Assembly (NCBI RefSeq): GCF_000294775.2
Contig: NZ_CP015506.1
Location: 409,501-473,500 of the forward strand
Direction: 5' to 3'
Length of the DNA stretch: 64,000 bases
DNA from: Cytobacillus oceanisediminis 2691
GTDB lineage: Bacteria; Bacillota; Bacilli; Bacillales; Cytobacillaceae
Part shown: positions 18,354-26,646 of the stretch, in pieces
Numbering within the stretch: position 1 is the stretch's first letter
How the letters are laid out: the number at the start of each line of letters is the position of its first letter
The notes under the pieces: model-generated
The model's input: only the letters and a program-made list of their open reading frames with translations
What the model was told of the DNA's origin: nothing
Database searches by the model: none
Made by a program: the position numbers and the translations under genes

Positions 18354-18617
18354 CATAATATTAATAGTTTATTTGCTTTGGGCAATTTGGCAGAACGGCA
18401 TAAAATAAACTTTATATTGTAAGCGTTTTCTTTTGTTTTTCTGAAATAATATTATAAAGCGATATAATCACACAAACTAGCCATATTAAAATATATCCAT
18501 ATAACTTTGTGTATTTTTATGGTGAACATATGTATTTTTAGGATAGAATTTCTCTTGATTTCTTTTCGGATAAGAGTAAAATAAAGATTAAATTTTCAGA
18601 GATTAGGAGATGTCAGG
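18354..18617. other. intergenic region upstream of aspartokinase
   Basis: AT-rich, between divergent rsbY and the aspartokinase gene. I looked for a lysine riboswitch or a T-box leader and saw neither; no small gene is evident. Confidence 0.5.
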
Positions 18618-19982
18618 ATGAAAGTCGTAAAGTTCGGAGGATCTTCTTTAGCATCCGGAAAGCAAATCGAAAAAGTTTTCAATATTGTAAATGCTGATCC
18701 AGAGCGGAAGATAATCGTCGTCTCGGCTCCTGGAAAGCGATTTTCAGCAGATAATAAGGTTACTGATTTATTAATCGCATGTGCGGAGAAACGGATTCAG
18801 GGGGAATCAGCAGATGACTTGGCTGAAGCTGTATTGGATCGGTATGGCCAAATAGCTGATGAATTGGAGCTGGGTCTGGACATTAAAGATATGATCAGGG
18901 AGGATCTTTTTACAAGGCTTTCAAGCGATACAGATGATCCTGAAGTTTTTATGGATCTGATCAAAGCGAGCGGCGAGGATAATAACGCTAAGCTTGTTGC
19001 AGCTTATTTTCAGCAGCAGGGAGTGGAAGCAAGGTATGTGAACCCGAAGGAAGCGGGATTGCTTGTAAGCCCGGAGCCCGGAAATGCACAGGTTCTTCCT
19101 GAGGCATATGAGAATCTATATTCCTTAAAGGAAAAGGACGGGATTATCATTTTTCCAGGTTTCTTTGGATACAGCAGGGATGGGCAGGTGTTCACATTTT
19201 CAAGGAGCGGATCGGATGTGACAGGTTCCATTTTAGCTGGAGCAGTCAAAGCGGACTTGTATGAAAACTTTACAGATGTGGATGCTGTTTATTCGGTAAA
19301 TCCATTTATTGTGGAAAGTCCTAAAGAAATCAAAGAACTGACATACCGCGAAATGCGGGAGCTTTCCTATGCAGGTTTTACCGTCCTGCATGATGAAGCA
19401 CTTGTGCCGGCATTCAGGGCTGGAATTCCTGTGCAGATTAAAAATACGAATAATCCATCTGCTCCTGGCACCAGGATTGTGAACGAGCGCGATAACACAA
19501 ACGGACCTGTGATCGGGATTGCCAGTGATCAGGGATTCTGCAGCATATACGTCGGCAAATACTTAATGAACAGGGAAGTCGGCTTCGGAAGGAAGCTGCT
19601 GACCATTTTGGAAGAGTATGGCCTCAGCTATGAGCATACCCCGTCAGGAATTGATGACATCTCCATTATTCTTCGGGAAAACCAATTTACTGATGGTGTG
19701 GAGGAGGAAATTCTGAGCCGCATTCAATATGAGCTTCACGCGGATGAGGTGAAAATCCAGCATAGCCTGTCGCTTATCATGGTAGTTGGTGAGGGGATGC
19801 GCCAAAACATCGGAACAATGGCCCGCGCCTCCAAGGCCCTCGCTAAAGCGAAAGTAAATATGGAAATGATCAATCAGGGCTCATCTGAAGTGAGCATGAT
19901 GTTTGGCGTACAGGCAGTGGATGAAAAACGCGCGGTACAGGCTCTATATAATGAGTTTTTTGCTGCGGTGGCAGCTGTGTGA
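18618..19982 (+). CDS. thrD: aspartate kinase (aspartokinase III type), 454 aa
   Basis: The enzyme phosphorylates aspartate, the first step towards lysine, threonine and methionine. The N-terminal amino-acid kinase domain begins KVVKFGGSSLASGKQIEKV and contains FSRSGSDVTGSILA; two ACT domains occupy the C-terminal ~150 residues (SDQGFCSIYVGKYLMNREVG and SLIMVVGEGMRQNIGTMARA). The length of 454 aa and the sequence agree with B. subtilis YclM/ThrD, the isozyme linked to threonine, not with the lysine-riboswitch-controlled LysC. Good ribosome binding site (TAGGAGATGTCAGG). Stands alone; followed by a block of ~20-bp repeats, a palindrome and a terminator. Confidence 0.9.
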   Translation: MKVVKFGGSSLASGKQIEKVFNIVNADPERKIIVVSAPGKRFSADNKVTDLLIACAEKRIQGESADDLAEAVLDRYGQIADELELGLDIKDMIREDLFTRLSSDTDDPEVFMDLIKASGEDNNAKLVAAYFQQQGVEARYVNPKEAGLLVSPEPGNAQVLPEAYENLYSLKEKDGIIIFPGFFGYSRDGQVFTFSRSGSDVTGSILAGAVKADLYENFTDVDAVYSVNPFIVESPKEIKELTYREMRELSYAGFTVLHDEALVPAFRAGIPVQIKNTNNPSAPGTRIVNERDNTNGPVIGIASDQGFCSIYVGKYLMNREVGFGRKLLTILEEYGLSYEHTPSGIDDISIILRENQFTDGVEEEILSRIQYELHADEVKIQHSLSLIMVVGEGMRQNIGTMARASKALAKAKVNMEMINQGSSEVSMMFGVQAVDEKRAVQALYNEFFAAVAAV

Positions 19983-19984
19983 TC

Positions 19985-20090
19985 ATTATCCGAAGGTAAA
20001 TCTGTTCATACGAAAGTAAAATGGGTATATCCGAAGGTAAATCTGTTTATACGAAAGTAAAATGTTTTATCCGATAGTAAATAGGCCTTA
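19985..20090 (+). repeat. post-CDS degenerate ~20-bp repeats, 5 units
   Basis: The units alternate: ATCCGAAGGTAAATCTGTTC, then ATACGAAAGTAAAATGGGTA, again ATCCGAAGGTAAATCTGTTT, ATACGAAAGTAAAATGTTTT, and ATCCGATAGTAAATAGG. The block starts 6 nt after the aspartokinase stop codon. Confidence 0.85.
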
Positions 20091-20100
20091 TATGCAAATA

Positions 20101-20116
20101 AATCAAACGTTTGATT
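20101..20116. repeat. TCAAACGTTTGA palindrome, copy 1
   Basis: AATCAAACGTTTGATT, a perfect 16-bp palindrome immediately before the terminator stem of the aspartokinase gene. Four further copies lie at 29307, 38127, 40886 and 61219. Confidence 0.85.
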
Positions 20117-20117
20117 G

Positions 20118-20154
20118 AAAAAGCTTGGGGCATTAGCCTCGAGCTTTATTTTTT
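20118..20154 (+). terminator. aspartokinase terminator
   Basis: AAAGCTTGGGGC pairs (with G-T pairs) with GCCTCGAGCTTT, followed by ATTTTTT. Confidence 0.75.
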
Positions 20155-20221
20155 GGAATGAAAAATCTTAAGGTAATCAAAATAAGAAGGAAACTTTTTC
20201 AATCTGGAAGGAGAAAAGGAT

Positions 20222-20860
20222 ATGAAGAAAGTATTGATATTGGGAATAATGCTGCTGCTGCCGCTGAATATGCTAACAGCTCCAGGCAATGCGGCTGCAC
20301 AGAAACCGTGTATCACCCAATCAGAGGTTAAATTTGGAAATGAATTCCGCAGGTTATGGGTCGACCATGTATTATGGACAAGCAATTATATTACAAGTGC
20401 CACAACTGCCGGAGCGGAGGATCAGAAGCAGGTTCTGGCAAGGCTTTTGAAAAACCAGGAGGACATCGGCAATTCGATAAAGCCTTATTATGGAGATGCT
20501 GCAGGTAATAAGCTCACAGAGCTGCTTAAGGAGCATATTGTTATTGCCGGAGATATTGTTGAAGCTGCCAAGAGCGGGCAAGGTGCAAAAGTGAATCAGC
20601 TGAACAAAATATGGCATCGCAATGCAGATGAGATTGCTGCTTTTCTAAGCGGAGCCAATCCTAATTTGCAAAATGAAGATGTAAAAAAATTGCTGTACAC
20701 GCTCCTCGAATTGGTGACGGATGATTTAACAGCGAGCCTGGTTAAGGATTGGGATGCAAGAATTGTTTCAATTGATGATGGATTGTCGCATATTATCATG
20801 ATGGCAGATGCCATTTCAGATGCAGTTGTGAAGCAATTCCCGGACAAATTCAAAGGGTGA
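20222..20860 (+). CDS. secreted helical protein of unknown function, 212 aa
   Basis: A typical Sec signal peptide (MKKVLILGIMLLLPLNMLTA, likely cleaved after AAA near residue 26) is followed by ~185 residues that are almost entirely amphipathic helix. Aromatic and His residues recur in VLWTSNYITSA, LKEHIVIAGDIVEAA and WHRNADEIAAFL, suggesting a helical bundle. I do not recognise a named family. GGAAGGAG lies nine bases before the ATG. Single gene with a terminator behind it. Confidence 0.75.
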   Translation: MKKVLILGIMLLLPLNMLTAPGNAAAQKPCITQSEVKFGNEFRRLWVDHVLWTSNYITSATTAGAEDQKQVLARLLKNQEDIGNSIKPYYGDAAGNKLTELLKEHIVIAGDIVEAAKSGQGAKVNQLNKIWHRNADEIAAFLSGANPNLQNEDVKKLLYTLLELVTDDLTASLVKDWDARIVSIDDGLSHIIMMADAISDAVVKQFPDKFKG

Positions 20861-20867
20861 ATACAAG

Positions 20868-20902
20868 AGGCTTCAGCACATGCTGGAGCTTCTATTATTT
20901 TT
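20868..20902 (+). terminator. terminator of the secreted-protein gene
   Basis: GAGGCTTCAGCA pairs with TGCTGGAGCTTC around a short loop, followed by a T-rich tract. Confidence 0.7.
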
Positions 20903-20995
20903 CCTTTGACAAAGCAGCCTGTCTCATTATAAGCTATTTAGCGTGCTAAATAATTTAATGTAAATTTTTCACATATAGAAGGAGGGGTATCCGCT

Positions 20996-22183
20996 ATGTC
21001 TGGGGATCAAAAGAAAAAGATGGTCATACTAATGATCAATATGTTTATTGCGATCGGAAGCTTTGGGATTATTATTCCGATTTTGCCCGCTTATTTGGAA
21101 TCCATTAATCAGGGTGGAACGGCAGCAGGCTTGATGATTGCCATTTTTGCGGGTGCCCAGCTGATTTTTTCACCCATTGCAGGGAAATGGGCTGACCAAT
21201 ACGGCCGCAGAAAGATGATTATTTACGGGTTAGCTGGTTTGACTTTATCCATGCTTGTCTTTTATGCAGTGGATTCCATATGGCTGCTATATTTTTCTCG
21301 TGTCATTGGAGGCGTTGGAGCAGCATTGCTGATTCCAGCTATTTTTGCCTACATTGCAGATATTACAACCATGGAGCAGCGTGCAAAAGGGAATGGCCTT
21401 GTCTCAGCTGCGATGTCACTTGGAATCGTGGTCGGACCTGGAATTGGCGGATTTTTGGCTGACTTCGGATTGAAAATGCCATTTCTGATTTCAGCGCTTG
21501 TATCTCTAGTTGCAGTTATTTTTTCAATTATGCTCCTCGAAGAGAGCAGCACATTGCAGACGGTGCCGGGAGAGATGCCTGAAGAGGAACCAATGGTCAA
21601 GAAGCTGGCAATGTCTGTTAAGAAGCCATATTTTATTCCGCTTGTTATCACATTGGTGATGAGCTTTGGACTAATGGCATATGAATCAGTGCTGGGGCTT
21701 TATCTTGATAATGAGTTTGCTGCTACTCCGCAGGAAATCGCCATTATGGTGACTTCAACGGGGGTTATTAGTGTTATTGTTCAGTTATTTGTAGTCGATC
21801 GGGTGGTTAATAAATTCGGAGAAGGAAGGGTATTGAATATCTTCTTGGCTGTTGCGGCGTCAGGTTTCCTTGTGTCGCTGTTTGCAGGAAGCTATGCACT
21901 ATTCTTTTTCATTTCACTGATCATTTTCCTGGCCACTTCCATCCTGCGTCCGGTTTTAACCACGCTTATCTCAAAAATGGCTGGCAATGAGCAGGGATTT
22001 GCGATGGGGATGAATAATGCTTATATGAGCATTGGAAATGTACTTGGACCAACGATTGCCGGCGTACTTTACGATGTGCAGATAACCTATCCGTTTGTTC
22101 TCGGTCTGGCCCTATTGATCGTTACATTGTGTATCACGATTGCCTGGCAAAAAAAGGAACCAAAACCGAAAGCGGCTGTATAG
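20996..22183 (+). CDS. MFS multidrug/tetracycline-type exporter, 395 aa
   Basis: Twelve membrane segments and MFS signatures are clear: GKWADQYGRRKMIIYGL between helices 2 and 3 (D(R/Q)xGRR type), and GLVSAAMSLGIVVGPGIGGFLAD in helix 5, the motif C of proton-driven antiporters. This places it with the DHA1 drug exporters (Bmr/Blt/TetA-like). Substrate unknown. GAAGGAGG lies upstream of the ATG. No regulator gene is adjacent. Confidence 0.85.
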   Translation: MSGDQKKKMVILMINMFIAIGSFGIIIPILPAYLESINQGGTAAGLMIAIFAGAQLIFSPIAGKWADQYGRRKMIIYGLAGLTLSMLVFYAVDSIWLLYFSRVIGGVGAALLIPAIFAYIADITTMEQRAKGNGLVSAAMSLGIVVGPGIGGFLADFGLKMPFLISALVSLVAVIFSIMLLEESSTLQTVPGEMPEEEPMVKKLAMSVKKPYFIPLVITLVMSFGLMAYESVLGLYLDNEFAATPQEIAIMVTSTGVISVIVQLFVVDRVVNKFGEGRVLNIFLAVAASGFLVSLFAGSYALFFFISLIIFLATSILRPVLTTLISKMAGNEQGFAMGMNNAYMSIGNVLGPTIAGVLYDVQITYPFVLGLALLIVTLCITIAWQKKEPKPKAAV

Positions 22184-22184
22184 A

Positions 22185-22220
22185 AAACGGCTTGGAGACA
22201 TTGTCTTCAGGCTTTTTTTT
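22185..22220 (+). terminator. terminator of the MFS gene
   Basis: GGCTTGGAGACA pairs with TGTCTTCAGGCT-type arm, followed by eight T. Confidence 0.75.
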
Positions 22221-22304
22221 ATTTGCCCTTTATTCTCAAATGATATAGAAAGAAAAATAGTCAGGTTATAATTGTGGCAATTTTGTGAAAGAAGCGCAGT
22301 TCGA

Positions 22305-22333
22305 TTGACACAGCCTAAATAATGTATTATTCT
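22305..22333 (+). promoter_or_regulatory. SigA-type promoter of the glycine riboswitch-purU unit
   Basis: TTGACA (22305-22310), 17 nt, TATTCT. It lies about 30 nt before the first aptamer. Confidence 0.5.
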
Positions 22334-22364
22334 GAAAATAACAAAAATATTGAGCGAATGACGG

Positions 22365-22526
22365 CTGCGGGAGAGAGCATTTAGTAGCCACCGAAGGAGC
22401 AAGCTTCAAAAATACCCTTGAAGCCAATCTCTCAGGTAGACAGAACCGCAGTCGGACGCATCTCTGGAGAGCGCGCAGGAATCCTGCGACACCAAAGGGG
22501 TTAAACTCTCAGGTAAAAGGACAGAG
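22365..22526 (+). promoter_or_regulatory. tandem glycine riboswitch (gcvT element)
   Basis: Two successive glycine aptamers are recognisable. Aptamer 1: CGGGAGAGAGC ... CTTGAAGCCAATCTCTCAGG. Aptamer 2: CATCTCTGGAGAGCG ... ACACCAAAGGGGTTAAACTCTCAGGTAAAAGGACAGAG. The 3' strand of aptamer 2 (AAAAGGACAGA) is also the 5' arm of the following terminator, so glycine binding should prevent termination (an ON switch). This class normally controls the glycine cleavage operon; here it precedes purU. Confidence 0.93.
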
Positions 22527-22566
22527 AAGGGGGATGAAGAAGCCGCCTTTTTTTCTGTCCTTTTTA
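22515..22566 (+). terminator. riboswitch expression-platform terminator
   Basis: AAAAGGACAGA pairs with TCTGTCCTTTT, ending in a T-run 40 nt before the purU start. The 5' arm overlaps the P1 stem of the second glycine aptamer. Confidence 0.85.
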
Positions 22567-22607
22567 TATGGATGGCAGCTTCGGGAAATGCAGATGGAGG
22601 AATCTAT

Positions 22608-23474
22608 ATGAATAAAAATATCAATGCAAACAGGGCGACATTGCTGATATCTTGTCCTGAGCGGCCGGGCATAATCTCCACAGTCTCCAATTTCCTGCTG
22701 GAGCATAAGGCTAATATTGTCCATTTTGACCAGCATACAACCGATCCGCTGGCAGGCATATTCTTTATGCGGATTGAATTCGATATGAATCATTTTGATG
22801 AGTCCTTTTCAAAACTGAAAGAGGATCTGCCTGAAATGGCCAGGGAATACTCAATGGAGTGGAAGCTGAGCGGCAAAGGCGAGCGCAAGCGGATGGCTAT
22901 TTTTGTTTCTAAGATGGATCACTGTCTGCTGGAGCTCCTATGGCGCTGGAAATCGAAGGAGCTTGAAGTGGATATTCCCTTGGTGATCAGCAATCATCCC
23001 GACATGAGGGAAGTGGTGGAGGGTTTCGGAATACCTTATCATCATATTCCGATTACACCTGACACTAAAGCTGAAGCTGAGCAAAAGTCGGTGGAGCTTC
23101 TGGAAGGAAAAGTGGATTTCATTGTGCTCGCGAGATATATGCAGATCCTTTCGCCTAGCTTTATTTCTAAATATCCAAACAGGATTATCAATATCCATCA
23201 TAGCTTTCTGCCAGCCTTCGTGGGAGCCAATCCTTATGCACGGGCGTTTAACCGCGGAGTAAAGCTGATTGGGGCAACAGCTCATTATGTAACGAATGAT
23301 TTGGATGAAGGCCCAATCATTGAACAGGATGTCCAGCGGGTTAATCACCGCCACACTGCACAGGATCTCAAAATTGCAGGACGGCATGTGGAAAGACAGG
23401 TCCTCGCTCAGGCAGTCGCCTGGCATGTGGAAGACAAAGTCATTGTGCATGGAAATAAGACGATTGTTTTTTAG
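22608..23474 (+). CDS. purU: formyltetrahydrofolate deformylase, 288 aa
   Basis: PurU hydrolyses 10-formyl-THF to formate and THF. An N-terminal ACT domain (LLISCPERPGIISTVSNFLL) precedes a formyltransferase-fold catalytic domain with the Asn-His motif NIHHSFLPAFVGANPYA and later Asp in THYVTNDLDEGPIIEQD-type context. The start is the ATG at 22608 with GGAGG seven bases upstream; earlier in-frame codons overlap the terminator. Control by a glycine riboswitch makes sense metabolically: glycine cleavage consumes THF, which PurU regenerates. Confidence 0.93.
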   Translation: MNKNINANRATLLISCPERPGIISTVSNFLLEHKANIVHFDQHTTDPLAGIFFMRIEFDMNHFDESFSKLKEDLPEMAREYSMEWKLSGKGERKRMAIFVSKMDHCLLELLWRWKSKELEVDIPLVISNHPDMREVVEGFGIPYHHIPITPDTKAEAEQKSVELLEGKVDFIVLARYMQILSPSFISKYPNRIINIHHSFLPAFVGANPYARAFNRGVKLIGATAHYVTNDLDEGPIIEQDVQRVNHRHTAQDLKIAGRHVERQVLAQAVAWHVEDKVIVHGNKTIVF

Positions 23475-23559
23475 GTGATAGACAGACACCATACTCTGTC
23501 AAAAAAAATAGATCCAGCATCCAGGAGATTACAGACATCATGAGAGAAGGTGAGCAGAA

Positions 23560-23685
23560 ATGAAAAAGAAAAAATTATCAATGCTTGAAATGATTAAGGC
23601 AAATAAAGAAGAGCTTTTAAAAGATAGCCGGGAGCTTGAAAAAATTGAAAAGAAAATAGACGATAAATATGCAAAAGCACAGTAA
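23560..23685 (+). CDS. FbpB-family small basic protein, 41 aa
   Basis: The product begins MKKKKLSMLEMIKANKEELL and ends with KIEKKIDDKYAKAQ. This is the pattern of the Fur-regulated basic protein B family (L-x-x-NKEELLxD...IEKK), small proteins that in B. subtilis help the sRNA FsrA spare iron. GGTGAGCAG precedes the ATG. It follows purU by 85 nt and may be read from the same transcript; no Fur box is visible. A close paralogue lies at 28337-28462. Confidence 0.75.
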   Translation: MKKKKLSMLEMIKANKEELLKDSRELEKIEKKIDDKYAKAQ

Positions 23686-23691
23686 GAGAGT

Positions 23692-23731
23692 ACACCTGGT
23701 CTGGGAGTAAAACAGGCCGGGTGTTTTTTTA
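23692..23731 (+). terminator. terminator of the purU-fbpB-like unit
   Basis: ACACCTGGTCTG pairs with CAGGCCGGGTGT, followed by seven T. Confidence 0.8.
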
Positions 23732-23748
23732 TGGAGCTGGGTTAAGAA

Positions 23749-24056
23749 GTGAAAATGGCGCGAGACTTATTGAGATTAGTGTCTGCGGAAGAGCAGGAAA
23801 TGAACGAAGGGAGCTAATGAGGGAGAATAGCGTCTTTGAGGAGAGGCAAGAGGAGTGAAGGGAACTAATAAGGATGAATAGGGCCTTTGGGGAGAGATAA
23901 GCGGGAGTGAGGAGAACTGATAAGGATGAACATTGCCTTTGAGGAGAGGCAAGCGGGAGTGAAGGGAGATAATAAGAATGGGTAGTGCCCCAGAAGAAGA
24001 TGAAAAGGGGACGAAGGAAACTAATGCAGATAGGTAGTTTCCCCTTGATAAAAGCA
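23749..24056. repeat. 52-bp degenerate minisatellite, about 6 copies
   Basis: A unit starting GAGTGAAGGGAACTAATAAG recurs at 23853, 23905 and 23957 (exactly 52 bp apart), with more diverged copies beginning near 23749, 23801 and 24009. Because 52 is not a multiple of 3, the long open frames across it show a drifting pseudo-repeat and are not genes. Confidence 0.85.
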
Positions 24057-24063
24057 TTAAAAA

Positions 24064-24084
24064 CGCCCAGGGAGTCCCTGGGCG
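24064..24084 (-). terminator. terminator of the small gene pair
   Basis: GCCCAGGGA pairs with TCCCTGGGC around a very short loop, followed on the minus strand by TTTTTAA. Confidence 0.75.
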
Positions 24085-24092
24085 CCAGCTTC

Positions 24093-24206
24093 TTATTTTT
24101 GTCTAAAGAAATCTGTGAAAGCATGATACATTTCCATTCCCTGATAAAAGAACAGGCTGGAAGCTGTTAATGAAAATAAGCCAATCATTAAGAATCGAAT
24201 CCACAT
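24093..24206 (-). CDS. 37-aa single-pass membrane peptide
   Basis: The frame starts with ATG at 24204-24206, preceded by AAGGAGG nine bases upstream, and encodes MWIRFLMIGLFSLTASSLFF followed by a short polar tail ending FTDFFRQK. One hydrophobic helix is predicted. A strong terminator follows within 10 nt of the stop. The ribosome binding site and terminator argue for a real gene. It lies behind another small membrane protein gene on the same strand. Function unknown. Confidence 0.55.
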   Translation of the reverse strand: MWIRFLMIGLFSLTASSLFFYQGMEMYHAFTDFFRQK

Positions 24207-24241
24207 TATTCGTTTCCTCCTTTAATTGTTTTGTTGGACAA

Positions 24242-24562
24242 TTAAGGAGTGTGGATTACATAATTCGCCTCGTAGAAGATGGGGGTATAAAATATCTTTT
24301 TTCTGCGGGCGATGATGTGAAGGGCACTGTATACAAAAAGGATAATGGTTAGGTTTATGATGGCTATAGAAAGCATATCCTGTGTGAAGATATGTTTTTT
24401 AGGATCATCTTTTAATAGAAAGCTCTCGGTAAAGTCCGAAACCGTTACCGCTTTGCTTTGGTCCATTGGAATATCATTAAAATGGACACCAGGGTATTGG
24501 GTGATGAGGAAGGATAAAAATACAGACAGCATTAAAAGTGGCAGTAACTTCATTTTTTTCAT
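24242..24562 (-). CDS. small membrane protein, 106 aa
   Basis: Two hydrophobic segments, one near the N-terminus (MKLLPLLMLSVFLSFLI) and one near residues 65-88 (DMLSIAIINLTIILFVYSAL), flank a polar, probably extracytoplasmic loop; the C-terminus is basic then polar. The start chosen is the ATG at 24560-24562 with AGGGG seven bases upstream; the frame is open 14 codons further. I know no family for it. It probably forms an operon with the 37-aa peptide gene. Confidence 0.55.
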   Translation of the reverse strand: MKKMKLLPLLMLSVFLSFLITQYPGVHFNDIPMDQSKAVTVSDFTESFLLKDDPKKHIFTQDMLSIAIINLTIILFVYSALHIIARRKKIFYTPIFYEANYVIHTP

Positions 24563-24876
24563 TCCCTCACCCCTTTTCAAGATTATAACTATCATCATAA
24601 ACACTATTTATAGATTAGTAAACTAAAAGATTTTGACAGGATTCGTTAATATTCTATGTATATATTGTAAAAATAGCTGGGACAAATGTTACAGGGGCAC
24701 AAAGGGATTTTGGCTGCAAGTCTGGATTATAGGTTGAATGAATAACCTAATGCTTACAAAGTCCTGATAAAATAGGCAGAGGTATTGTCATTCTCCTTTA
24801 CACATCTTCATATTGCTTTAAAAATAGCCTCTTATAATCAACTGTGAATCCAGATTGATTTAAGAGGTGAAGAAAA
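24563..24876. other. 314-bp divergent intergenic region
   Basis: Lies between the small membrane protein gene and phoD. I looked for PhoP boxes (paired TTAACA-like hexamers) before phoD and found only isolated weak matches. No RNA gene or small gene is evident. Confidence 0.5.
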
Positions 24877-26631
24877 ATGGGACATGAGAGATCGATTGAT
24901 GATTTAATCAGGAAGTTTAATGAAGAGAACTTAAAGAGGGACATTGACCGCCGGAGCTTTCTATCTGGTGCAGGGAAAATTGCCGGTTTTTCGCTTGCGC
25001 TGGCTATGGCGCAATCATTAGGGGTGGGTAATCTAACGGTTGATGCAGCTCCTAAGTTCAGCAAATATCCTTTTACCCTCGGTGTGGCATCAGGAGATCC
25101 TCTTTCGGACAGTGTGGTTTTATGGACAAGGCTTGCACCAGATCCGCTTAATGGAGGCGGGATGCCTCATCATGCTGTCCCAGTCAAATGGGAACTTGCT
25201 GCAGATGAACATTTCCGAAAAGTTGTTAAACGCGGGACAGAAATTGCAGTGCCGGATTTGGCGCATTCTGTGCATGTGGAGGCAGAAGGCTTAATGCCGG
25301 ACACTGTCTATTATTATCGTTTTAAAAGCGGCAATGAATTAAGCCCAATTGGGAAAACAAAGACGCTTCCGGCTGCGGGTGCCAAAGTATCAGGGCTATC
25401 ATTTGCATTTGCTTCATGCCAGCAGTATGAACATGGATTTTTTACAGCCTATCAGCATATGGCAAAGGAAAATCTGGATCTTGTCATTCACCTTGGTGAC
25501 TACATATATGAATATGGACCAAATGAATATATTTCACCAACAGGAAATGTCCGTCATCATAGCGGACAGGAAATTATCTCTCTCGAAGATTACCGGAATC
25601 GCCATGCCCAGTACAAAACGGATCCGCATCTGAGAGAAGCGCATGCTGCTTTCCCTTGGGTAGTCACTTGGGATGACCACGAAGTGGAAAATAACTATGC
25701 AGCTGGGATTCCGGAAAAAGGCCAGTCGGCAGAAGCATTTATTAAACGCCGTGCAGCTGCTTATCAGGCTTACTATGAGCACATGCCGCTCCGGTTATCT
25801 TCCATGCCAAATGGTGATGGTATGCAGCTGTATAGGGAATTCAGCTATGGCAGCCTAGCGTCATTCCTTGTGCTTGACTCCCGGCAATATCGGGATGACC
25901 AGGCAAATGGTGATGGCAGCAAGCCGCATACTCCGGAGTCGCTTGATCCAACCCGCACTCTCCTTGGCAATGAACAGGAACAATGGGTTGAAAGCAATCT
26001 AGCCAGCTCCAATGCGCATTGGAATGTACTTGCACAGCAGGTGTTCTTTGCCCAGAGAAATTTTGGATCAATTGCTTCGCCGAAGTTCAGCATGGATGCA
26101 TGGGATGGTTACCCTGCTGCCCGGCAGCGTCTGACAGATTTTGCTGTTTCAAACAATATCGGAAACCTAATCGTTCTGACTGGGGATGTCCATGCAAGCT
26201 GGGCTTCGAATATTCTAACAGACTATAATGATCCAAATGCAAAGCTGATTGGGGCTGAATTTGTCGGAACCTCTATCACATCAGGAGGAAACGGATCAGA
26301 TGTGAGAGCGGATACGGAAAAGACGCTTGCAGAAAATCCGCATATTAAGTTCTTTAATAATTATAGAGGCTATGTCCGCTGCCGGGTAACACCAGAGCAA
26401 TGGCGTGCAGATTATCGGGTTCTTCCTTTCGTAACAGAGCCTGGAGCGGATATTTCAACAAGAGCATCATTTATTTTTGAAAAAGATCAGGCTGGCTTGA
26501 AGCAGGTATCGGCATCTGCTGTACCTCAGGGGGCTGGAATCTCTTCTGAGGTGGAAGAAGATCGCCATCACGCTCATTCAAGGGCACATGAAAAGCAGAT
26601 TAAGAAAAAGCGAGAAAAGGTATTACATTAA
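24877..26631 (+). CDS. phoD: PhoD-type alkaline phosphatase / phosphodiesterase, Tat-exported, 584 aa
   Basis: The N-terminus carries a twin-arginine signal: DRRSFLSGAGKIAGFSLALA (Arg25-Arg26), unusually far from the start as in B. subtilis PhoD. The mature part has an N-terminal beta domain (GVASGDPLSDSVVLWTRLAP) and the PhoD metallophosphatase core (HLGDYIYEYG, TWDDHEVENNY, LDSRQYRDDQ, VLTGDVHASW). It releases phosphate from phosphodiesters such as teichoic acids outside the cell. The C-terminus ends in a His/Lys-rich tail. RBS AAGAGGTG precedes the ATG. tatA follows after 15 nt. Confidence 0.93.
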   Translation: MGHERSIDDLIRKFNEENLKRDIDRRSFLSGAGKIAGFSLALAMAQSLGVGNLTVDAAPKFSKYPFTLGVASGDPLSDSVVLWTRLAPDPLNGGGMPHHAVPVKWELAADEHFRKVVKRGTEIAVPDLAHSVHVEAEGLMPDTVYYYRFKSGNELSPIGKTKTLPAAGAKVSGLSFAFASCQQYEHGFFTAYQHMAKENLDLVIHLGDYIYEYGPNEYISPTGNVRHHSGQEIISLEDYRNRHAQYKTDPHLREAHAAFPWVVTWDDHEVENNYAAGIPEKGQSAEAFIKRRAAAYQAYYEHMPLRLSSMPNGDGMQLYREFSYGSLASFLVLDSRQYRDDQANGDGSKPHTPESLDPTRTLLGNEQEQWVESNLASSNAHWNVLAQQVFFAQRNFGSIASPKFSMDAWDGYPAARQRLTDFAVSNNIGNLIVLTGDVHASWASNILTDYNDPNAKLIGAEFVGTSITSGGNGSDVRADTEKTLAENPHIKFFNNYRGYVRCRVTPEQWRADYRVLPFVTEPGADISTRASFIFEKDQAGLKQVSASAVPQGAGISSEVEEDRHHAHSRAHEKQIKKKREKVLH

Positions 26632-26646
26632 CGGGACGGTGAGAAG

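Noticed and set aside
18354..18617. Lysine riboswitch or T-box before the aspartokinase gene
   Set aside because: None of the conserved L-box or T-box strands is present; the gene is the ThrD-type isozyme, for which neither is expected.
23853..24008. CRISPR array
   Set aside because: The 52-bp copies are contiguous and degenerate, without unique spacers, and there are no cas genes.
23729..24124. Long leftward open frames across the purine-rich region
   Set aside because: They are translations of the 52-bp minisatellite; the frame shifts relative to the unit every copy, and there is no ribosome binding site.
24620..24876. PhoP boxes upstream of phoD
   Set aside because: Only single TTGACA/TTAATA-like hexamers without the 11-bp repeat spacing.
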